Positions 13,401 to 28,400 of a stretch of 64,000 bases of DNA are shown in pieces. The stretch spans positions 1,235,472-1,299,471 of the forward strand of contig VZRN01002233.1 of assembly GCA_013397935.1 (NCBI GenBank), read 5' to 3'. Below the pieces are notes generated by a model that had not been told where the DNA came from, did not search any database, and saw nothing but the letters and a program-made list of their open reading frames with translations. Every line of letters starts with the position of its first letter. The stretch's first letter is position 1. Source of the stretch: Dasyornis broadbenti (taxonomy: Eukaryota > Chordata > Aves > Passeriformes > Dasyornithidae). A program made the position numbers and the translations under genes.

Positions 13401-16400
13401 TGATGGGCATTTTCCTTGCCTCACACAGACCATGAAATGAGTGGCAGATTCTATTCAAGATAATTGTGATACAGCTGGCAGCAAGCAGCACATTCTCTAA
13501 TCGTTTGCAGCTCTCTCCTTGGGTTTTTCGTCTTCATTTTGTGTTTGGACAGGGGAGATGTTACAGAGCAGCATTTAAATGGATAATGGGAGAAGTTGCT
13601 TCCTAATTGCCTGACTGGGCAGTTCAACCTGTTCTTGCTGATTTTGAGCCTCAGCTTCATCTGCTTGGCTACAGTCCCTGTCTTGCCTTTTAAAAGCACT
13701 TCAAGTGTTTCTGAATAAAACCTTAATAAAGAACCAGCCTTTGTTGTTTCCCAGTTGCAGCAGGGTTCTGTAGCCGTTCATTAATCTGTCACTCCTTCTG
13801 ACTTTTCTGATAATTAGTCTAAGTTAGGAGAAAAAAATAAAAAAATATCTGTCATTTATTTCCAGAGTAGGAGCAGGGTGTTGCCTCCACAGCTTTAATT
13901 TGGAGTTTTATTTTAATTATCTTCCTAGTTTTGACCCACCTGGCAAAATATCTTCTGGGATGTCCTGTGAATTTGTGGTAACATTTAAGCCAATGGTAAG
14001 TGTACAGTGAGGAGTATCCTAGTATAGTCCACTAGTCTGATTAAAAACATGATTAACTGAATTTCTTAACTGTTAACAAGGAAACAAACTACATTTTTAG
14101 AGAAGTAACTGCTGTACACAGACAGCTGTGTGCATGTTCAAGCTCTGATAAATTGTATTAAGGCACATTCTGAGGGTACATTTGAAAAAATGCCTCCAAA
14201 TCAGAGCAAGTTTTCAAATATTTTTAATATTGCCCATCTAAAGTTAACCAGGCTGTCACAAAGGCTATTTTAAAGTGGAAACATAAAATCAATAAAGATA
14301 CATTTTAATATAGTACTCAAAGAATGAGTGACAATATTTTTCATCAGACTACGCAGGCTAAATCTTGAAATTACTTCAGGCTTTTTTTCTGGTTTGTTTT
14401 CTAGATAAATGAAGGGCTGGAAGGAGAAGTCATGTTTATGGCCCAGACAGGTTCTTTTTCTGTTCCACTGAAATGCACAGCCAAGACCTGCATTGTAAGG
14501 GACTCCTTTTAAGCATGTGGATAATACAATTATTATTATAAAAGGCGGATGCTCATTTAATTGACATTAGTGCTATGTAGGACAGTGGTAATTAATGGTT
14601 TATCTTCTCACAGCTGGCTCTGGATAAAGATCTCATTGACTTTGGCAGCCTTGTGGTGGGAGAGACAATTTTACAGACCATCAGCCTGACAAACAGCGGG
14701 GCTTTGGGCACAAGATTCAAAGTTCAGACTTCAGCAGGTGACACATGTACCCGCAGAGCAACCGCAATATCTGCTCCTGCAAGAGTGGTGGGTTCAAAAG
14801 CACTTCCCTAAAGGAATAGAAATGTTCTGCTTTGTGAAGTGTGGTGGAGTTGTACAGTTACAGAGCAGCTCAGGTCAAAAAGGACTTGGGAAGATCTTCT
14901 GGTCCAACCTTTAGTACATTTGGGTTGGTATAAATATAATCTGTTAGACCCAAATGTTAGAAGATAAAATTAAAAGCAATTATTTTGTGAGGAGTGGGAA
15001 AACCAACAATGCTAATTTTTTAAGTACTTTAGTAATTTACATCATTATTCCTATTTTCTCCACGTTCATGACAATTAGGAAAAAATACTTTAGTTAAAAG
15101 AGGAGATTCTGTGACAGAGTCATTAAAAATCTCAACTCCTGGAAGCCAGAAACATGAACTGGTGCAAAACTAGCAATGAGGTGAGGGGTGTGATAAAGAG
15201 AGGGCTGGTTTCAGCAGACTTAGTTTTGACATAGAACCGCCTGGGTTTGCACTAGAAAAATGTTAAATCTGTTAATTATAAAATAGCAGGCACTACACTA
15301 CGTTGCTCCTGTCACATTATTGACCTTTTTGGGGCAGCCAGCAAAAATTAAATCCGCTCATTGATAAAGGTCTTGTAGAATGTGCAGTTCTTGGAAAGTG
15401 CAGCACATTTCTCCATTTATAATGCGGAACTGTTGCAAGAAAACACAAGTCTGATCTGCATAAAACTTTTGCTGGATAAAACTGGAGCTGGTGCAAGGCA
15501 GAGGAGCAGCCATGGGAGAAAATCCTTCTCTGTGTTTCCTGATAGATCACTCAACATGCCAGTGCCTGTGACCCTGAGGAGGAAGGCAGCACGAGTCCTG
15601 TGGCAGCTGGGGATCAAAGCAAGGACCAGATTTGTGCTGAGCCCAGTGAGAGGGTGACCACTCCTCCTGCCCAGGAGCCCAAGAGCAGCAGTGCCATGGG
15701 TGAGGTGATGGTTTAGAACACGGGTCCTGCACTTCCCCAGGCCAAGCTTTATCCATCTGTAGTCTCCTGCCTGCTCCTGAACTGAGCAATTCAGTTTGCA
15801 AAGTTACTCAGTAAATTAAGTAGTTCATCACTCCAGTAATAATGTTATATTTCTTTGTATGCTGCCTCACAGAAAATGACTAAAAATAATGTCCTGACAC
15901 CATTATATCAAAAGCAGCAGAGAACCTCAGTGCTCATTAGTGATCAACAATTCAGTTTCAGAAGAACACAGAACCCAACCAGTTTCAGAAATTGCAAAAT
16001 TGTTAACATCATCCTTGTCTCAGCAGCTGAATCCCCACTTCTCAGAATAGCAATCCACATGACAGGTTTATTTTTATAGGCTGTAATTCTAGGAACAAGG
16101 AAGCAGAAAGATGAACCTCCTCAGACATCTTCCATCTCATTCCTAATGTTTACTCTGTGCTTAATAAAATCCACTCCTGTGGAAGAAAGACTTTCTTAAT
16201 TTGTTTGTTATCTATGTTCTTTAACATTTCTACCCAGTATTGATCATTCCAGTTTCAGGAAGCTGAAAGTTCCATGAAAAGGCTGTGGGTGGTTTTTGCA
16301 GGTCCTTCTTGCTGCAGCCCATTATCCCACTGAAATTGCTCTTGAAACCCATCCCCTGTTCCAGCTGAGTCTGCGTTTTTGATGTACCAATCTCCAGTAG

Positions 16401-19400
16401 AGACTTTATCCCACTGAGCCATTCATGTTGTTACTCAGTGAAGGAAGGCTCAGGCGCTTCAGGTAGAATTCCAGCAAGACTAAAGCTGGATGGCCAAGCA
16501 GAATTTTTCTTCCAGATATTCCAGTTTTCCTGTCACTGCTATACATGCCTAGATTTGCAATATTGACCCAAATTTATGTACTTTTGCTTTGCTGGGGTTT
16601 TTTTTGTTTTGTTTTTTTTTGTTTGGTTTTTTGTTTGTTTGTTTGTTTGTTTGTTTGACACATCCAGCATTTTATTGTGTTTTGTGTTTGTTTGTTTCCC
16701 CAGAACAACTTGGTCAAGGAGAATTAAATACCAAATCAGATCTGGACACAAACACTGCACATGGTTTAGTGGAACTTTCTCCTGAAGAAGTACCAATTGA
16801 AATTATGCTTGGAAAGGTAATGAATGTCCTGAGATCCAGACAAGTAGTCTAAGCCTACATCAAATATATTGCTCTGGTGAGAAATGCTTAAGTAGATGGT
16901 CATTCAAAGCCCACTGGACATCACTGCATCACAGTTAATTCTTAAAATGAAACCACAGGACACTTTTCCCCTTTCTTTTGATCTGTAGGGGCATACTTGA
17001 GCTGAAAGATTCTGTGTATATTCACATTCCCCACAATTCAACTGTTTTTTCTGCTATGTGATTCTGTCTGATGACAGAGTCTGATGATAACACACAAGGA
17101 GGGGCAGGAAGAATGTCTGGGAAATGTCAGACTTGAGCCGTATTAATGTTCTGATACTGATTTTTCCTGTGCACAGTGCATCCCATTTAGTTGCAAACCA
17201 GGTGTAGTAGAGTGTGTGTATAGTGTGAGTATGTACAGCATCTTTATTTCAATACAATTTCTAGAGTTTCACTGTTGTTGTTCAGGTGACTGAGGGTAAG
17301 ATTGGACCCTTCAGCTCGGTGAAAATCCCAGTCCTGTTTGTCCCAGCTGTCCCTGGGGATGTGAGGGCAGAGTTTGTGATCGTGTTTGACAACCCAGCCT
17401 GCAAACCAGTGAGTGACCTGCTTCAAAACCTGTGCAAAATAGTTTAAAATCTTCTGATTATGCTTTTCTCAAGAACTATGTATTGGGTAGCTTGATGGGA
17501 GGTAACTTTCTAAATCATAGCTCTTATTTCTGATGCAGGATGCTCACTAAATCCGCTCATTTTCTGAATTTCTATGCAAATAATTCTGATAATTCTCATT
17601 TTATCAGATATCATATTGGAAAACATCTCATGAACTGGAAACAAACATGGAAATATTCTCCCTTATTCCCAACCCACATAGTTGATTTTCTTTCTGATCT
17701 ATCAGAATTGGAATTATTTAGCAGGCAGTAGTGAAGCTGGTGTGTGAAAGCTGGAAAAGATGGCAACTTTAGTTACCACTTCAGCATATTGTGATTCTAA
17801 ATTTTATTGGAAGCTAAATTCTGCTTGGAACAGTTCACAGAAACTTGCCAAAAAGTATAGACAAACTTCCCAGAAGCTCAGTAGCTAGTCTTGGCTCTCC
17901 CTCGGGCTGCAGATGCCTGCTGAGGCTCCCGTGGGCACCTTCTCCTCCAGGATCAGCTCATCCAGGGCTGAACTCCATGGACCCTGGTGCCAGACTCGGG
18001 TCACTGCAGGAAGCACAGCCCTGTGGTGCCTTCACTGCATTTCTGTGCTGCCTGAACAAGCTGCAGCCCCAGGGGAGCCTGGATTGGGGCCCATCTGCTT
18101 CACCTAAAGGCGCTTCAGATACTTCTTTTCAGTATCATGGGCAGATGCTCTTCCTTCATGTTCGCTGTCAATCCAAACTAAAGTTTGGGTTTTTCTGCTG
18201 GGGCACTGGAACATCATTAAAGAACCTGTTGCAATATGAATAATAAAATCTTTTACTCAGCTGTATTTATAGCAGAAATTCTTGCTGTAAGTCAGTGAGA
18301 ATCTGAGACTAACAGAACTAATCCCCTCCCATTCCTGCCCTGCCAGCTGAGCTTTAGTGCCACTGGAGTTTCTGTGGATGTGCCCATCTGGGTGCCCCAG
18401 CCCAGTGTGGACCTCAAGATCTGCCTGTACAAGCGGCTGTACCAGGACTGCATCGAGGTGCGGAGCAGGTGAGCTGCCCTGGGGGTGCCTTTGGCCTTGG
18501 CGCTCCAGGGGCACATCGTGACAGCCCTGTGAGCTCTGGAAACTGGGCTTGGGCATCCTGCTATCCCAGACCCCCAACACCAGCCCAAGCTATGAAGTAT
18601 CCACACACCTTCCCCATCCTGCCACATTCCCTGTGTTGTTCCTGTTCTTTGGGAGAGCTGTGAAGTCCCCAGCAAACAGTAAACTTACAGTTTCCTCATG
18701 AGGAATTTGCACGCTAAACATGAGGAAGATAAATGTGTCTAAAATTAAGTGCACATTGGGTTGATTCAACCAGGAAATTTTATGTAAGAATATTTTGTTG
18801 TTTCTTAGCTATTTTGCATTCTATTAAAGTCCTTGGAGGACTTAGATCTGGAAGCCAATCTTGTACCAACAGTGCTTTATTGAGAGTCTTTCCAGACCTG
18901 GGATTAGATGCTGGATAAATCATGTCAGTCATATTGCATTCACTCTAAAATGGGAAAGGTGCAGCTTTTCCTGACCCATGTAGACCTTAAGCACTGCACT
19001 GCAGGGACAGACCCCTCTGATTACACAGACAGTGACCAGTGACGGACAGGGGAAAAATATCTGGGTGTTTCAGTGTCCAAGTCAGTCATGTCTGAGGATT
19101 GGTTCTGTTTCCACTGTGATATAAAGGGAATATTCCAGCTCCTTGGCTTCTGGAGATTTCCTGCTATTAGAAAGTGATTACGGGAACATTTAATTGTCTT
19201 CAGGTGCTGGGTGTCTTCCCTCCACCTAATGCAGTCACTATGGAATTCTTATTTTAACAATTTGCATTTCTTAGAGTCTATTTCAATAGGATTGGGGTGG
19301 GTTTGTGGGAGGATGGGGGAGAGATTGGTTCTGTGGAAGGCATCCATTCTAAACCTCTTACCAGAATTACAGACTGCAGAGATTCTTCACAGTTGGAAAG

Positions 19401-22400
19401 AAATGAGTAAAGCTGTTATCTCAGAAATTCAGCTTACAGATATGACAAGTACAAGTTGTTATGTAAGTGATTTTACTTGGTCTAGATAACCCAGGGATAC
19501 AACTTACAAGTATAGAAGCAGAATAACTCTCCTAATAAAACTTAAGAGTTCAAGGGGATCCCAAAGATAGAAGCTGTCAAATTGCTTAGGGCAAAACTTC
19601 TTAACTGAGGGAAAAATCCTGCTGATCCTTTGCCAAGTTTCACTAATTTAAGAGCACTTAGTATGTAGTAGCCTGTCCTTAGCACCTTGGCAAGTCAAGG
19701 CTTCGATTTATCACCCAATTTCCATAATTAGGAAAAGTTGCCTCTTATACAGTCAGGTGGGCTGAAATTCAGTGTATTTCATGTGCCAACTTTTTATTCT
19801 GCAAAAGTGATTGATTTCGTCATTCTGTTGTGGCCTGAGCAGTTTCTACCTCCAGCAGCTCCTGGAGCTTCCCTGTGGTGTGTCAGGAGCAGGAATCCTC
19901 CTGGAGCCTGCCTGTGTCCCACTGTCGGTGACTTGCAGGCTGTAGCAGAAGGGCAAATTTCTAAGTGAGTCAGATACCTCTGGGACTGGAGTGTCCCAGC
20001 AAGCTCTGGTGAATTGTAAAATATTGTTAATACTGGTTTTGCTCTGGATTTTGGTTGGTTTTGTTTTTTTGTTTCTGGTCATGTAGACCCTGGTAATGAG
20101 ACAGCATAAACAAGCAGCATAAAGGGTGAAAGTCTCTTATCAGAATCATGTTCAATAGAAATCATTTTGAAAAGTAATTTCTTTGGCAGGTTATAATCTG
20201 CACTGATTTAATGAAGTAGTATATAATTCTCTTAGATTGTCAACAGTCAGAAATCATTGCAGGCTCCCAGCCCCACTTGCTGTAGATGTTGATTTAGAGG
20301 AGACCATCTGGCCTGACAGCTTGGAAACCAGTCCAGGGGAAGGAGAATGACAAGCTGAAATATTTGTAAATTGCTCGGCAATTTTGCACTTAGGCATAAA
20401 ATTCCAAAGCAGGGGATGATCCATGGCTATTGCTGTGCTATGATAGGGCCAGAATTCAGTAGACAGGCAGAGGATCCCTGGCTTCCAGTGTGCTGTTCCT
20501 AGGGCAAATTGATCCCAAGGTTTAGCAGAGGAGCTGGCAGGACTAGCTTAGCCACACTGTGACTTCCTGCCCTGCAGAATTTCTGCTGCTAGAGGACAGG
20601 GTACATGTGTTTATAGAAGCCACCAGGGTTCAGTCATCCTTTTGATCCAGAGAGAGCCAGTGTATGTTAGGAGCAAATAATTAGCTGATATTTCACAATA
20701 GCTTGGCTTTGACTCCCCCCTGACCTTACTTAGCACTGTGCTGAGCTTTGACAATTCTGTTTGGATCAATTTATGTTGTTTGCTATACAGCTGGGTTTGT
20801 TACAGAACTTCCAAGTCTTGTTTTCTGTACTTAATAGAGAACACAACTGTGTGAACTTGCTGTAGCAGTTTTCCATGCCCATAATTTTCAAAGGAAGCTT
20901 GGGATTTTTCTGATTACAATGCAGGGGTGGGGGCAGGAGGGCTCAGACTCAGTGTCACTGAAGTGGCCTCAAAGCCACCTGAGCACGTCTGATGTGTTTG
21001 CAGAGCAACAACCACGCTGCTTTTGAAGTTTGAGGTGTGCAGAGAATTGAGAAAGCACATGGAGCTGCTTCCAAAAACAGGCTACATCCAGCCTCAGTCA
21101 TCCTTCAGCGCACAGCTCAAGTTCCTGCCCAGGTAACCAACATTCATCCAACTCTATAATCTTTCAGGATTTCAGACAGTGTCAGTGGAAAAGCTGAGCA
21201 GGGTTGTTGTTCCCTCCTGCTGTCCAGACTGGACCTCACGCTGCTGGTGCAGTGCAGGTCTGGTCTCCCCCCGTCCCCCTGGAAGCTGCCAGATGCTCCG
21301 GGAGGAAATGAACTTGGCTGCCAGGGCTGAGAGGCAATGAAAATCCGAGCTCTTGCATTCCTGGTAGGCTGCTCCCATTCTGTGGGAAGCTGTTCTTATC
21401 CAGGAGGGAGGTTATTGAGGCAGGTGGCTACTTCATGGATCACTGATTGAATAATTTCTGGACAAGAACTCCTGTGCTTGCTAATTAAGGTGTGAGTGGT
21501 TGAGCTTCCTGTCCATATCTCTCCTCCCCAGGTACATTTTTCTCCAAATGATGAAGGTATTGATCTTGAATTTCACATGGTGTTTTATGTAACATCTCCT
21601 GATGCTAAAAGCTTTATCCCAGGAGGTTTTGCTTCTCTATTTTATGATACATATACAAATACAAACATAGCTCAGTGATAGGAAACAATTTCAGTTTCTA
21701 AAAATTTAAATACTAGAGCTCCTATCGACCACTGTTAATTGTATTTAACAGTGCCATCATTGCCATTCTAAAGAATTTAGCAGGACATTTCTTTTCAGAA
21801 AGTAATTAAATGACATATGGAGTTAACTTTCATGTACAGCCAAATACTTCAGTGGCTTTGTCTTTGATGCTGCTGCAAACCTGCTGCTTCTTTGATGTGG
21901 GTTTTTAGTCTAATCGATGTAAGTGTTTGGATTCTCACAGATGTGCTCAGCACCTCTGGATTCTACCCTGAGAGTCTAATCACTGATGGCAAAATTTTCA
22001 TCAGGTTAGTATTCGAAGAACTAAAAGTATTTACAGTTCTTGCAGCATCTCAAATCCCATCAGATTACAACAGTAACATGATGACATATTTCAGTTCCTC
22101 AGCTTCAGCTGCTGCAAAGCACTGTTACCCTGTCCGAATGGATGGAAGCAGAGCTTGGATTTAAAACCTTAATCTTCCTTTAAAAAACAGGGAAGCTTCA
22201 GAAAGGAGATTTGATGAGATTAAGGCATTTCTGACACACGAAATAAGTATCTGGCTGTCTGAGGGTACAGATCAGTTTTAAAGACCTAATGCAGGGGGGA
22301 AGTGCGTGCAGCACAGAGCACGCTGAGCTGGGAGCTGAGGGGAAGCACTGAGCCAGTGACACATTTCCGTGAAGGCTTCCTCAGTGATTTGGCATTAGAA

Positions 22401-25400
22401 GCTCTATTAATAGAGCAGCTGTGTTAAAAGTGACACCAAAGGGAAAAGAAGCCCCCACTCAGCACTGCTAAGGGAGCAGGGAGCTGCCTGAAGGCTTGGC
22501 AAGTTCTCCCAAGTGTTGTGTGCACACGGACATGCTCAGGCAGGTATTCCAGTACCCAACTTTCTGGGAGCTTGAAGCCAGCAGAAATTTCCTGTTTTGT
22601 TGAAGGCAGGTTCTTTACTCTGCTGCCTTTCAGAATTCCCAAACACCACATGCTGTAGTTCCTCTGCATTTGGAACTAGTCCTGCAGGTGCTGTCAGTCT
22701 AAATCTGATTGGTCTTTTGTGCTTCTTTTTAATTGTGCCATTTTCAGAGAACTTTCTAGAGGATTCCAGGACCTTTTCCCCACGGCATAGCAGCTAATTT
22801 AGAGTCCATCCCTGTGTCCATACAGTTGCAAGTATTTTTTCCCCTTCTGGATTATTTTGAAATAGATTAATTTCTTCTGCTATTCAGATGTCCTGTGACA
22901 AAGTGAAAGCTGATGCTCTGTTCCTCCCTTGTACTTAAACCCAGTTCTATGTGTAAAGAACTTCCCAACACCTTTGAGCATCACTGTTATTGCAAAATAA
23001 CAGCAAGATTTTGGATCACCATGGTGACTGAGTGGGTGATATTTTTATTCTTTAACAATACATTAAAGAGTTGCATATAATTCCATGAGTAGTAGTAGAA
23101 CATGAGCACCGTGGAGACCCAAGAACAGGACGCAACTCACTCTGATGCTCTGAGATATAAATAGAGCAGCAGAGCTAAAAATGCTCCAGGTTTGTATTGT
23201 CTTGGCTTGAAGCTCTAAAATGGAGCTTGTGACAGCAAGATACTTCACCTCTGGAAAACCTGCATATTCCTTATAAATTCTTAAGCTGGTCTGTCATCAG
23301 GCACTGTTGGGCTCCAGGTTGGTTCGCTTTATTTTTTGGGATACAAAGTGGTTCTGCCTCAGGCTGATCATTAACTCCACTGTCCAGAGGGAGCCACTGC
23401 CTGGGTTGGGTTGGTGACATGCTGGGGCTGCAGCAAAGATGCACAGGGTTTATATTCTAATTAGAGAGTAAGCTTTTAATTTTTCAGAATTTTAAATGAC
23501 TGGATGGCATTTAAAAAAAAAAAAGGATAAATGGATGCTGACCTCTGTGACCTCCCTCAAAATCCTATGTGTCCAAAATCCTGTCTTTAAAAACAAAAAA
23601 AATCCAGTATAACTGTACAAGGTCAATCATTCTGACATCACTGCCTTGCAGCCCAGGTCCTCCTGCTCAGAGCATTGCCTGGGGGTGCCAGGCTGAAGGA
23701 AATCTTAGACAAGTCTAGAATATTCCTGACCTGACTGCATCTTCTTTTTCTTGGTCAGAAGGTGGGACTTCACAGGTCACTAATATTTGATTGGCATTTT
23801 CTTCCACCATTCCTCTTCCGTTTTCTCTAACACTTGCGTTTATCTTGCAAGCAAAATTTTAATGAGACTTTCCTTCAGTGAAGAACTGGAGTTGATGCTT
23901 AACCAATTCCATGGGTAAATCATCCTATTTGAGTATTAAATTAAGATTAAAAGTTGTGAATAATAAAATTTTTGGACCTTTAGTATCAGGTTTTGGTTTG
24001 TTTTTCTTTCTGTTTGAAAATAAACCATCAAAAGTTCATTATTCCCTTTAGTGGGAAAATAGTCCAGATATTTTAATGGCACTGACTGTACTTTGGATTC
24101 GTACTTTTGGATTTTCAGGCAGTCTCTTCCCGAAGATGCAGGGAGCTATTTCGATGCAGAGACAGGAATCCTGGAGGTCCCAGTGACGATCCTGGTCGTG
24201 GACAAGGTCAGGGATTTTTGTGATGCTACTTAATCAGACTGACAGTGGATGTAAATCATTTTATTGAATGTTCACTTAATGATATCTATATAAATATGAT
24301 GATATTTTAGATTAGTTCTTTACTAATTGAAGTTCTGTGACAATAGTAGAAGATGCTTAAAGTGCTAATACAGATTTGATAGGGTTTTTTTGTCACATAT
24401 TTGCAATACAGGAAGTTAAATCCTCAGTGCTGATCTCACATGTTGCTGTCAAGGAACAGAGTAACTTTTTCTTGCAGTTTTCCTTTTGGATGACATTTCA
24501 TTTAAATCCTGTCCTTACAACCCACAAATGGAGGCTTTTATCTTGTGCTCTTGCGTTTGTTTCAGGCTAAAAAAGTTACTTTTACTGTCCATGCCATTGT
24601 TACTACTTCTGATTTGGAAATCAGCCCAGCACAGATCAACTTTGGATACTGCACGATCTATGAAGCTGTGAAGGCAAATGTCATCCTAACAAACAAATCC
24701 ATCTTGCCACAGGAGTTTGGATTTGTGGGACTGCCAGAGGTACCGAGTTATCCCACACACACCTCCTCTGCTGTCAAAATAGCTTTCAGTGTCATGGGAA
24801 TGTGTTCCAGTGTGAGTGTAAATAAATCATGACTGGTTCTTGCAGCCCCGTGGGAATCCTGCTCCCTGTGGAGGCACCGGCTTTGTTCTGTCCTGGAGTG
24901 TGTGACTCTCACTATGTGACACCCTCTGCATTTGCTAAGCAGTGCAAACACCTGTGAGGAGATTTTCCTGTTCCTCACCTTTTACTATTAGAATTTCTGG
25001 GTTTTTACACCAAGAGATCTCCTAAGAGAACACCGGGGGCACTTTTCTTTCAGCCTTACAGTCACTTGGGGCTGTGGCCTCGAAGCTGAGGAATGTGCCC
25101 ACTTTGCACCCAAATGCCCAAAGCTTTGTCTCTAAAGTGCTCCTTGGGAATCATCCCAAGCCATGCCTGGGTACTTTCTGAGTGACTGGAAGTTGATGTG
25201 AAAGCACAAAATTAATCACAGGAGCTGCTGGGTTCAAGTGGGCTGGGTCTCGTGAATAATTTTTTGCACAAAGTTGGTTCTTCAAGCTCCATAATAGCAG
25301 GATGATCACAGTGTGAAATGGTTGAGCATATTGGCATCAGAGCCAGAGGAACCTGGCAGTTAATTTGGCATTGTCCTATTCTCTGCTGGTTTGGGATTAA

Positions 25401-28400
25401 AATCAAGGAGCAGCTGAAAACAATCATTAACTTCAGCTTCATGAAAGCTTTACTTCCCTGCATGTGTTTCCTGAGGAGCTTAAAGTGTGATGGGGACACT
25501 TTCTTGAGTCATCTTCAACTCAAGCAGAAACCACTGCACAATCATAGATGTGGAATTGCTCCTGTCACTGAGATGTCTGTGCCTCAGACAGGAATCAACT
25601 CACAAAGACATAGGGGAACTGCTGAGATTTTTACCGTATTTCATTCAGTTGTCTATGAAGAGTAAATAAACATTAGAGTGAGGTGATTACCACAGATGGG
25701 AAGAAGTTGGGGAAGGGATTCTCCTGAACTCTGATAATGCCTTCTGAGTTACTTTGAGATGAGACATCAGACTCTGGGCACTGATTCAGACAAAAACTTT
25801 TCCCTGGAAGGTTTCTCTTTTCCCAACAGTTCCACATTTAATTTATTTTTTTTAAAATCTTGCCAGTAATGTCTTATTTTAATGTCTTAATAAACTGATA
25901 ATTTGACTAATAATTTCTTATCCTGCCATTTTGAAGTTTGTTGAAGTTCAGCCAAACGATGGATTTGGAATTATTCTTCCCCTCGAAAGCCTGACATTGG
26001 ACATAATCTTTAAAGCCACCAAAGCAAAGGAGTACAGCTTTGAGCTCACCTGCAGGACAGAGATCAACAGGTGTGTTAATGGATGGGCAGCAGGTAAGCT
26101 AAAATCTGAATCACACTGCGGTCCCACTGTTAACCCAGCTGAGAAATTAAATCCCTGCCTGCTTTGGGGAGGTGAGGCTGGGATAAGCACATGAGGCAGG
26201 TGGGAATTCTCCAGTTGCAAGAGTTGCTCAGTGCCTGTTGGTTCCGTCCTTGGTTTATGTGTCTGTCTTTACTGAGGTGGTTTTTCCCACCCCTTCTCAA
26301 GTTTATCCTTGTCCCATACCCCAGGCCACTCAATCTGCAGTGCTCTGCTGCTTTTTCAGCACACTTATTGAAGGAATTCTTTTCTGTAAAAACACTTCAT
26401 GCATTAAGCCAATGCTACTGCAATAATGATGGCATAAACTTTGATTTGACTGGATGTATTTCCAGAGGTTCACAGAGGAAGAATTCAAGCAGGGACTCTG
26501 GCCAATTGTGCATTAAAAATAGATAGTATTATTGTTCATCTTTAGGCAAAATTCCCATTGCAAGCTTGAAATTCTGCTTAAATAGGGACTACAGGATTAG
26601 CTCCCTATTTTCCGGACTGATTAAGACACTATTTTATGCTGAGACAATTTATCATGTGTTTATTTTTAGACAATTCAAGCTGTCATGCAAAGCAGTTGGA
26701 GTCCACCCACCTCTTGAATTGTCTCATTCCTTGGTTCAGTTTGCTGCTACAGTACTGAACTCAGTGTCTTCAGCCACTCTGGATGTGATCAATTCCCACG
26801 TGGATGGGAACCCCCTCACTCACTCTGTCCCACGGATTGGCAGTGGGGACCCTGTCCCAGCTGGACCCACGTCCTTTGAATTCCATGTGCCCCCAGAGTG
26901 TCCTGTGACCATTACACCTTCTGTGGGAACTGTGCTGCCTGGGCAGGTAAATTCACTTTAAATGTCAGGTGTTCTGCCACATCTTTGATCATCTGCATTC
27001 CTACAAAGGCTCTAATTTTTAAACAAAGCTCAAAACATCAGTTGTTGTTGGAATAGCTGGAATATTTTGTATTGCTTGAAATAATGTTTGAAATCAGACA
27101 GGAGGTTTAAGCACCAAATCTGCCTAATGCCTTATGGGAGTGTTCTGTCCCCAGTGTTGTGACTGTGATTTATTTGAAGAATGTTTAAATATCAAAAGCT
27201 TTGGTCATGTAAACCCAACCCACTATAACATCCTGGACTTCCAAAAAAGCTGCAAGTGACCTTATGCTGAGGATGCTGTGATTCACTGAGAGCAGAATTG
27301 TGCTGGCTGTATGAATTGTGTGCTGCTCTGTGTGCGCTCCTGTTGAGCTCTGTAGGTGTCACACATGTCTGAGGGCTGAGCTCTGCCCTCACTCCTGTGT
27401 GTGCTCTCACATTCCCAGAAAAGCTCCATCCGAGTGTCCTTCAGCCCGGTGCTGGTGGATCAGCAAATCAGGGAAGAGGCAGTGCGGAGGCTCAGCGCAG
27501 CATCTGTGCCAGAGGCAGGAATACAAGTGAGGAATGCTAAGAACAGCACATGCTACTGGTCTGTCACTTGCAGATATTTGTTTCTCTGGATGGTATTTTT
27601 ATCATAAAATTATTTGCGTATTAATGAAGCCCAAGATCATGGTCCATGCAAGCCCCGCCTGTAAAGGATGAGAATGTGACCGTGCTGGTGCACTGACTGT
27701 GTGGCTCATTCACTGAGCAGTAATTTAATTTCATGCTCACAATTTCCAAAGTATTCCTAGAGGGTTTTATTGCAAATGCCAACTGCAATACTCTAAAAAA
27801 AAAAAATGGAGGTTCTACACTTCCTGCAGTTTTACAGTATCTCAGTATCCATGGACTTTATATGCAACCCTTGGGTCAGTTAGTTTATGTGAACACCTAT
27901 GGTTGTCTTTGATTATGAGATAAACAGGTAAAATTCCCATGAGATACAGACTTTTACTCATCTGCTCCAAGAGGAGACCTCTTCTTCTAAGAGGGGGTAA
28001 AATATGTTCATTTCAACTTAATTTTATGTTATTGGAAATGTCTGTAGTAGCTATTGTGTCTGTGGGCTGTCACCATTATCCTGCTGTCCCTTGTCGCCGG
28101 CACTGTGTCACCTCCTTGCTCTGTGTCCTTGGGCCAGGGCTGTATCTTTGCTCACTCCTTGTCTTGGTCAGATTCCCAGTGGTGCCCCTCAAAAGAAGAA
28201 AGATGCAAAGAAAGAGCGAAGGAAATCGAGTGTTTCTATTCGCAAAGGAAAGGCTGGAAGCAGGAAAAGCCTGGCTTCTCTAAATAGCCTTAAAGAGCCA
28301 AAACCCGAAGAGTTAAAGCCTGAGTAAGTCAATAGAAGCATCGTGTACTACACAGGCAACATTCTCTTTAGAAGTAGTTTAATAAATCTACTAAAGCTGT

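Noticed and set aside
15855..16079. 74-codon + strand frame in CFAP74 intron 18
   Set aside because: It lacks splice sites in a matching phase, and exons 18 and 19 join in frame without it.
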